The notes below the pieces were generated by a model that worked only from the letters and a program-made list of their open reading frames with translations, was not told where the DNA came from and ran no database searches. This document shows, piece after piece, positions 44,044 through 48,434 of a stretch of 48,434 nucleotides of DNA (its first letter is position 1; each line of letters opens with the position of its first letter). This stretch comes from Lentisphaerota bacterium (GTDB lineage: Bacteria > Verrucomicrobiota > Lentisphaeria > Oligosphaerales > JABHEG01): contig JABHEG010000269.1 of the NCBI GenBank assembly GCA_018676675.1, positions 1-48,434 of the forward strand, in the 5' to 3' direction. A program made the position numbers and the translations under genes.

Positions 44044-45989
44044 TTCGTCCCCCTGCCATGGAGGTCTATCAGGCTTTGGAGGTAGCGTTCGGGGAGTCCG
44101 GTGTCGTAGTGGTTCCCGGCGACGACATAGCCCAGAAGGCCCTGCGTCTTGCGGAGTTGTTCCAGTGCCGTAGTGAGTTGAATCTCTCCCGCATCGCGCA
44201 CATCGGCGTCGATATCGTGCTGCAGATGCTCAAACACCTCGGGGGTGAGGATGTACTGACCATTGAGGCAGAGGAACTGGTCCGGGCCGAGGCCCGGAGC
44301 CGCCAGGTTGTTCCGAGCGTAGTCGAGATTGGGTTTTTCGGCCAGTTCGCGCACTTGCAGGACGCGCTGGTCCTCATCGATCCATGTTCCAGTGATTGTC
44401 CCCGAGTGCGACACATCTTCGGGCGGCGCAGCGTGGACCCCGACCACCCCGCGGTTCCCGTTGGCCTCGTAGGCGTGGATCAGTTGCTGAGCGCAGGGCT
44501 CATCGGTGTCTGATACGTACACATGGTCCCCAAGCATGAGCAGGAAAGGCTCGTTGCCGACCCACTCGCGGGCGCAGTGGACCGCATGACCAAATCCCTC
44601 TTGCGATTCCTGTGGGATGAGGGTGATGCGTTGACCGAGCTCCTGGAGGTCATGGCACTGTTGACGTGCCTGCGCGGGCAGGCGGTTGTAGAGGTCCGGC
44701 GCTGGCAGGTGGTTGAAAAACTGGTCAAAAAACGCCTGGTCGTCAGCCCGGACGATGACTGCGATTTCCTCGATCCCTGCGCGCACGGCTTCCTCAATGT
44801 TGGCCAGCAGCACGGGCTTGGTGACTCCCTCAGGGGTGATAATCGGGAAGAGTTCCTTCTTGATGGCCTTTGAGGCAGGGAACATCCGCGTTCCGAACCC
44901 GGCGGCGGGGATGACCGCTTTGCGCACGGCTTGCGGCGGGGCCAAATCAAGTTCAAAGCACTCCATGCCGTACTGCTGTTCGAGGTACTGGACAAGCGTC
45001 TCCCGGCTGTCTTGATCCCGGGCAACAAACTGAACGCAGCCATCGCCTTGTGAACCGACTCCCTTGGCTCCGAAGGTCAGTTCCCTGACTCGTTCATCGG
45101 CAAGCACGGCGTGGAGTTTGGCGGCTGTGAGTTCCTCGGGGCACGCGGGAATGAGATGGGCATCGAACTGGGCCTGGGCCTCGGTCATCAGACGGCCGAG
45201 CTCCGGGGCGTCGCCGGCTTCGAGGGCCGTGACGGCTCGGGCCACAATGCCCTCATTGATGGGGCCCAGGTATTCGTGAACGCTTTGGCTGATCCCGTCT
45301 TCCGGGAACGGGTAAGCGTGGTTGAGATCGGCCAGGATCTTGATCGTGTTCTTGCTGCCCTGCAGATCGGCGATGAGCAATGCAAGTGGGCTGCGCACTC
45401 CCAGATGGCCCGTCTTCAGGAGGTCACCATCGAAGGTCATCACCACGGGGACCTGGCCGTAGGCGCATCCCTGGTCCATTCGCCCGCACCGGGAGGGAGT
45501 CAGGATTTCGCCCTGATAGGCGGCTTCCATCTCGGCTCTGGTTGTCAGCTTCAGGTCATACACTTTGTTAAACGCTCGCGCGACCATCACGCAGAACGCA
45601 GCGGAGGAGCTCAGGCCCTTCTTAACCGGTAGCGTGGTCCGGTAGTTGTCGAGTTTGATGCCTCCCACCTCATAGAACGTGAGCATGTAGTAGGCGACGC
45701 CTGCTGCGTAGCTGTAGAATCCGCCTTCGGATGCCAGCTCCAGGAGAGCGTCTTTCTCCATCTTGACGACACAGGGCGTTGACTGCGTCCCATCCGGCAG
45801 CGTGGACGTGATCTCAAGGGTGTCGGATCGGGGCTCTGCTTTGGCATAGATGCCCTGGTTCGTTCCGGCTATGATGACTTGTCCGGGACGGATACTGGAG
45901 TTAAACCGCCGACAGGCACCGGCCCAGTCTGAATGCTCTCCGAAGAGGCATACGCGTCCGGGAACGAACAGATCGAAGATCCTCTGCAT
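44040..45989 (-). CDS. Fusion of a GHMP-family sugar kinase and a UTP-glucose-1-phosphate uridylyltransferase-like enzyme
   Basis: Predicted 649-residue bifunctional protein. Residues 1 to about 350 are a GHMP kinase (galactokinase/mevalonate kinase superfamily): GRVCLFGEHSDW (11-22), the ATP loop LPVKKGLSSSAAF (120-132) and the C-terminal GAKGVGSQGDGCVQF (307-321). Residues about 357-649 are a nucleotidyltransferase of the GalU type: VIPAAGFGTRMFPASKAIKKE (359-379), then FPIITPEGVTKPVL, GFGHAVHCAREWVGNEPFLLMLGDHVY and the late LLGYVVAGNHYDTGLPERYL. In series these would make a sugar 1-phosphate and then a UDP- or other NDP-sugar, as the Bacteroides Fkp enzyme does for fucose, but with the domains in the opposite order. 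An AAGGAG ribosome site precedes the ATG. It is followed by an overlapping dehydrogenase gene and preceded at 22 bp by a kinase gene. The sugar is not known. Confidence 0.88.
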   Translation of the reverse strand: MQRIFDLFVPGRVCLFGEHSDWAGACRRFNSSIRPGQVIIAGTNQGIYAKAEPRSDTLEITSTLPDGTQSTPCVVKMEKDALLELASEGGFYSYAAGVAYYMLTFYEVGGIKLDNYRTTLPVKKGLSSSAAFCVMVARAFNKVYDLKLTTRAEMEAAYQGEILTPSRCGRMDQGCAYGQVPVVMTFDGDLLKTGHLGVRSPLALLIADLQGSKNTIKILADLNHAYPFPEDGISQSVHEYLGPINEGIVARAVTALEAGDAPELGRLMTEAQAQFDAHLIPACPEELTAAKLHAVLADERVRELTFGAKGVGSQGDGCVQFVARDQDSRETLVQYLEQQYGMECFELDLAPPQAVRKAVIPAAGFGTRMFPASKAIKKELFPIITPEGVTKPVLLANIEEAVRAGIEEIAVIVRADDQAFFDQFFNHLPAPDLYNRLPAQARQQCHDLQELGQRITLIPQESQEGFGHAVHCAREWVGNEPFLLMLGDHVYVSDTDEPCAQQLIHAYEANGNRGVVGVHAAPPEDVSHSGTITGTWIDEDQRVLQVRELAEKPNLDYARNNLAAPGLGPDQFLCLNGQYILTPEVFEHLQHDIDADVRDAGEIQLTTALEQLRKTQGLLGYVVAGNHYDTGLPERYLQSLIDLHGRGTK

Positions 45990-46011
45990 GACAGTGACTC
46001 CTTGTTTCCGT

Positions 46012-47655
46012 TCACTGGTCGTTTGTCACCAATGAGCGGAGTTCAACGGCTTCCAGGCTCGCGAACTGAGCGTGCTGACCGGCCTCTGCGGAGAGGGCCA
46101 GGTGGAAGACTTCAAGAGGCGGGGTAAAAGGGGCTATATCCGTGAGCTGCCCGTCAATCCAGAGCACCACCTGATTAGGGTGTATCTGGAACGCGAGTTG
46201 GTGCCAATCGTAGATCTCCTTGTCCACGATCCCGCTCAGAGGGGTGGACGCCTCTCCGCTGCTGCGCAGCCAGCGTTGTTCCTGATCGCGGCGCTCCCAC
46301 CTCAAACGCCACGCTTCTGTGTCTCCCGTGCGCAGGCTGACTGCAAGCCAGCCTGCTTTGGGGAGCCGCGCGCGAACCATGACGTTCACCCGTGGGGAGA
46401 GTTCCCGGTCAAGTACAAGCAGGTCCTTGCTTCCTGTGTTGATGATACCGATCTCCCGGCTCTCATCGTCCAGCACATCGATTCGCCATCCTGCCTTGAG
46501 CCCGGCCCACTCGGCCGGAACGGTGGAAAGGGGGCGGTTGGACTTGCTTCGCATCGTTTGCACGGCCACGTAGGCCCCCGCCGCTGCCAGGCAGAGAATC
46601 GTTGCCGCAATGTAGGCGAACGCTCTCCTGGGCCAGGCATACGAGAGGCCCCCCACTCCCGCTGTTGCCGACTGATGCATGGCGAGCAGATGGTCCAGCT
46701 CGGACACCAGGGAGGTGTAACTGCTGTACCGGTCTTCGGGGTTGCGGCCTGTCATCCCGCGGAGAATGGTGACGCACTCAACGGAAACTCTGGCTCCTCC
46801 TTTGCGGGGATCGGGGAGGTCCTGCTCCATCTTCTTCCGGACCGTCGCCATCGGGGAGTCGCTGTCAAACGGCGTGTTTCCGGTGAGCAGGTGGTAGAGG
46901 GTTGTGCCCAACGCGTAGATGTCAGCCCTGAAGTCAACCGATTCTGTGTTGCGTGCTTGTTCGGGGGCCATGTAGGCTGGACTGCCCATGATCCTCGCGT
47001 CCCCGGTGTCTTCCGCCGCCCCATCGAGAACGCCGCCCCCCTTGGCGATGCCAAAGTCGACGATCATTGTTCGGGAGTTTGCCGCTGCGAATAGTTGCAG
47101 GGGATCATCCTCGACCACCTCTCCTTCATAGACCAACAGGAGGTTGTCCGGCTTGATGTCGCGATGGACGATGCCCTTCTCGTGGGCGTAGGCCAAGCCT
47201 CGCGCCGCTTCCAGGACGATCTTGATTGCCACCTCTTCGGGCACGGCTTCGAATCGTCTGATGATGTCTCGAACGCTGAGGTGGCCGGGCACGCACTCCA
47301 TGATGACGAAGGTGTTCCCGTCATGGTGCATGATGTCGTGGCAGGCCACGATATTCGGGTGGCTCAGGCTGGCGAGGGTTTGGGCTTCGCGCTCAAGGCG
47401 CTGGCTCAGACGTTGGTCCACGGCGAGTTCGGGCGCGAGCATCTTTACCGCGACATGGCGCTGGAGGCGTTCCTGGAGGGCGAGAAAGACCGTCCCCATC
47501 CCCCCCTTTCCGAGTACTGAAATGAGCTGGTATCCAGGCAGCTCAATCTCAGCCTGCTCTCCGATGAGCGGCCGTCCCAGCAGGACGGCGGATTCCACCG
47601 TCTCCTCGAGATAGCTCGTCTCTTCTGAAATCGGCCTTGTGACCTCAGTACTCAT
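46012..47655 (-). CDS. Hanks-type Ser/Thr protein kinase with membrane helix and extracytoplasmic LamG-like domain
   Basis: Predicted 547-residue receptor-like kinase. The kinase domain (about 40-335) is complete: glycine loop VLGKGGMGTVF (47-57), ATP lysine K71 in VAVKML, HRDIKPDN (164-171), DFG (200-202), APE in SPAYMAPEQA and the late arginine. A proline-containing membrane helix (about 352-372) leads to an extracytoplasmic part (about 385-547). That part has a laminin G/concanavalin-like pattern, such as WHQLAFQIHPNQVVLWIDGQLTD, and could sense a sugar or polymer. The gene lies 32 bp downstream of a thioredoxin-fold lipoprotein gene and 22 bp upstream of the sugar kinase fusion, so these form one operon. 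The N-terminal about 35 residues are Glu/Thr rich and may be autophosphorylated. Confidence 0.9.
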   Translation of the reverse strand: MSTEVTRPISEETSYLEETVESAVLLGRPLIGEQAEIELPGYQLISVLGKGGMGTVFLALQERLQRHVAVKMLAPELAVDQRLSQRLEREAQTLASLSHPNIVACHDIMHHDGNTFVIMECVPGHLSVRDIIRRFEAVPEEVAIKIVLEAARGLAYAHEKGIVHRDIKPDNLLLVYEGEVVEDDPLQLFAAANSRTMIVDFGIAKGGGVLDGAAEDTGDARIMGSPAYMAPEQARNTESVDFRADIYALGTTLYHLLTGNTPFDSDSPMATVRKKMEQDLPDPRKGGARVSVECVTILRGMTGRNPEDRYSSYTSLVSELDHLLAMHQSATAGVGGLSYAWPRRAFAYIAATILCLAAAGAYVAVQTMRSKSNRPLSTVPAEWAGLKAGWRIDVLDDESREIGIINTGSKDLLVLDRELSPRVNVMVRARLPKAGWLAVSLRTGDTEAWRLRWERRDQEQRWLRSSGEASTPLSGIVDKEIYDWHQLAFQIHPNQVVLWIDGQLTDIAPFTPPLEVFHLALSAEAGQHAQFASLEAVELRSLVTNDQ

Positions 47656-47687
47656 CGGCTCTCTAGTGGTGTCGCGCGGAGACGCAC

Positions 47688-48272
47688 TCAGGGCTGAGAC
47701 AAGCTGTCAAGCGCTCCGAGTACGTCATCAACCGTCGGACGATCTGCGTAATTCTTCCCAATATACCCGTATTTGACCAGTCCATCGACGCCAATGATGA
47801 ACGAGGCAGGCCAGGCCAGGTCGCTCTCGATCCCTACAGCCTTTACCGCGGCCAGGTCCACATCAAGGAGAATGGGTACGGGGAGTTCGCCGGTCAGGCT
47901 CCCCTTCAGCAGGTCGCTTACTGACGTGACGAACTGCGGAATGCTCTCCGTTGGGCCCGGGTACACCAACAGCACCTCCGCATTCCGCTCCTTCAGTTCA
48001 TCTGCTCTCTCGATCAATTGGGCTGTGTGGCGCGTGCATGTGGGACAGACGTACCCCGGGAAGCCGCGCATGAAAACCAGCAGGACGTTCTTCTTCCCCG
48101 TCCATGTTGCCAGATCCACAACCTGTCCCTTCCCATTGACAAAGCGGGTGTAGGGGAAAGGCTGCCCGACTTTGGGGTGTTGGGCGGCCGGTGCGGGCTT
48201 CTCGGCCCGGCGGCATCCTGTCACTGCCAGACTGACCACCAGAGCTACAGCGAGCGTCACGAATCGTCTCAT
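47688..48272 (-). CDS. Thioredoxin-fold (peroxiredoxin/AhpC-TSA-like) lipoprotein
   Basis: Predicted 194-residue protein. The signal ALVVSLAVTGCRR ends in a lipobox, with the cysteine near residue 20 the lipidation site. The mature part is a thioredoxin fold: VGQPFPYTRFVNGKGQVVDLATW, KNVLLVFMRGFPGYVCPTCTRHTAQL with a C-P-T-C active-site pair, and LAWPASFIIGVDGLVKYGYIG carrying the cis-proline. The presence of CxxC, not a lone peroxidatic cysteine in the T/P-x-x-x-C context, makes a thiol-disulfide or peroxiredoxin-like role about equally likely. A GGAAGGG ribosome site precedes the start at 48272. First gene of the minus-strand operon with the receptor-like kinase. Confidence 0.85.
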   Translation of the reverse strand: MRRFVTLAVALVVSLAVTGCRRAEKPAPAAQHPKVGQPFPYTRFVNGKGQVVDLATWTGKKNVLLVFMRGFPGYVCPTCTRHTAQLIERADELKERNAEVLLVYPGPTESIPQFVTSVSDLLKGSLTGELPVPILLDVDLAAVKAVGIESDLAWPASFIIGVDGLVKYGYIGKNYADRPTVDDVLGALDSLSQP

Positions 48273-48296
48273 TGTTTGTTTCCCTTCCATGTTACT

Positions 48297-48362
48297 GGTT
48301 CTGTCAAAAGTCCTTGAGACAGAACCGTGCTTGATCTTCCTGCTATTCAGTTCGGTTCTGTC
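48297..48362. promoter_or_regulatory. Three copies of a 9-bp motif upstream of the lipoprotein gene
   Basis: The sequence ggttctgtc occurs at 48297-48305, as its complement gacagaacc at 48318-48326, and again at 48354-48362. The first two form a perfect inverted repeat with a 12-base centre, about 25-55 bp upstream of the lipoprotein start codon. It could be an operator or a leader hairpin. Confidence 0.4.
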
Positions 48363-48434
48363 CAGACAAACCTGTTTCCCTGTTTTCTTGACTACTTGAG
48401 CTGTTGAGGGAAGAGTGCGGACCTCCACCACACA

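Noticed and set aside
1..48434. tRNA, rRNA or other standard structural RNA genes
   Set aside because: I scanned for TTCGA-type T-loops with paired acceptor stems and for conserved rRNA segments and found none.

Overview
The window is about 58-60% G+C bacterial chromosome with 31 supportable protein genes and no tRNA, rRNA, CRISPR array or intact insertion sequence that I could see. The gene mix suggests a heterotroph of the PVC group or a neighbour of it (Planctomycetota, Lentisphaerota, Kiritimatiellota or similar). It includes two formylglycine-type sulfatases, Hanks-type kinases with C-terminal extensions, FGE-like and VCBS/FG-GAP proteins, large esterases, a tungsten-type aldehyde oxidoreductase and many hairpin-rich intergenic repeats. 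This placement is inferred from gene content; there is no phylogenetic marker in the window.

Layout. 0.3-1.1 kb: an LCMT-type methyltransferase. 1.3-3.2 kb (minus): an HpcH/HpaI aldolase and LarA-like racemase pair. 3.4-8.0 kb (plus): a VCBS repeat protein, a PMT-like membrane glycosyltransferase and a sulfatase. 8.3-12.1 kb (minus): a two-domain alpha/beta hydrolase and a metallophosphoesterase-TIM barrel fusion. 12.3-15.9 kb (plus): a secreted hydrolase and a TPR lipoprotein. 16.0-20.8 kb: a second sulfatase divergent from an IclR regulator, which is followed by a very unusual three-module Fe-S protein. 21.1-24.3 kb: a sulfotransferase divergent from a methyltransferase, a RHH/RelE-type toxin-antitoxin pair with a clear promoter and operator, and a DUF5063-like protein. 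24.6-27.5 kb (minus): aldehyde:ferredoxin oxidoreductase overlapping a double class II aldolase-like gene. 27.7-35.1 kb (plus): a tightly coupled four-gene MacAB-TolC-type efflux operon whose first adaptor is internally duplicated. 35.7-37.6 kb (minus): a membrane transporter-like domain fused to an AmrS-type radical SAM enzyme. 37.8-42.7 kb (plus): a secreted trypsin-like protease and a pseudokinase-FGE-like fusion. 43.0-48.3 kb (minus): a four-gene run of thioredoxin-fold lipoprotein, receptor-like kinase, GHMP kinase-nucleotidyltransferase fusion and an NAD-dependent dehydrogenase.

Working together. The first 20 kb looks like a patchwork of catabolic units for sulfated or esterified carbohydrate and small organic acids, with IclR as the only local transcriptional regulator. 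The efflux operon is self-contained: two adaptor proteins, a fused ATPase-permease and an outer-membrane channel, linked by stop/start overlaps. The last 10 kb has a signalling character, with one intact kinase, one pseudokinase and a protease, all predicted to be in or across the membrane.

Most notable. (1) The 766-residue protein made of two QueG/RdhA-like Fe-S modules around a degenerate third. (2) A mosaic of large palindromic elements. One family of about 138 bp occurs at 14.6 kb and, inverted, at 35.1 kb, with a degenerate relative at 42.8 kb; a second family of 97 bp occurs at 24.4 and 35.5 kb. At 35.1-35.7 kb different palindromes are separated by a recurring constant segment with a period of about 177 bp. 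(3) Several gene fusions: duplicated adaptor, transporter-AmrS, pseudokinase-FGE, GHMP kinase-UGPase and phosphoesterase-TIM barrel.
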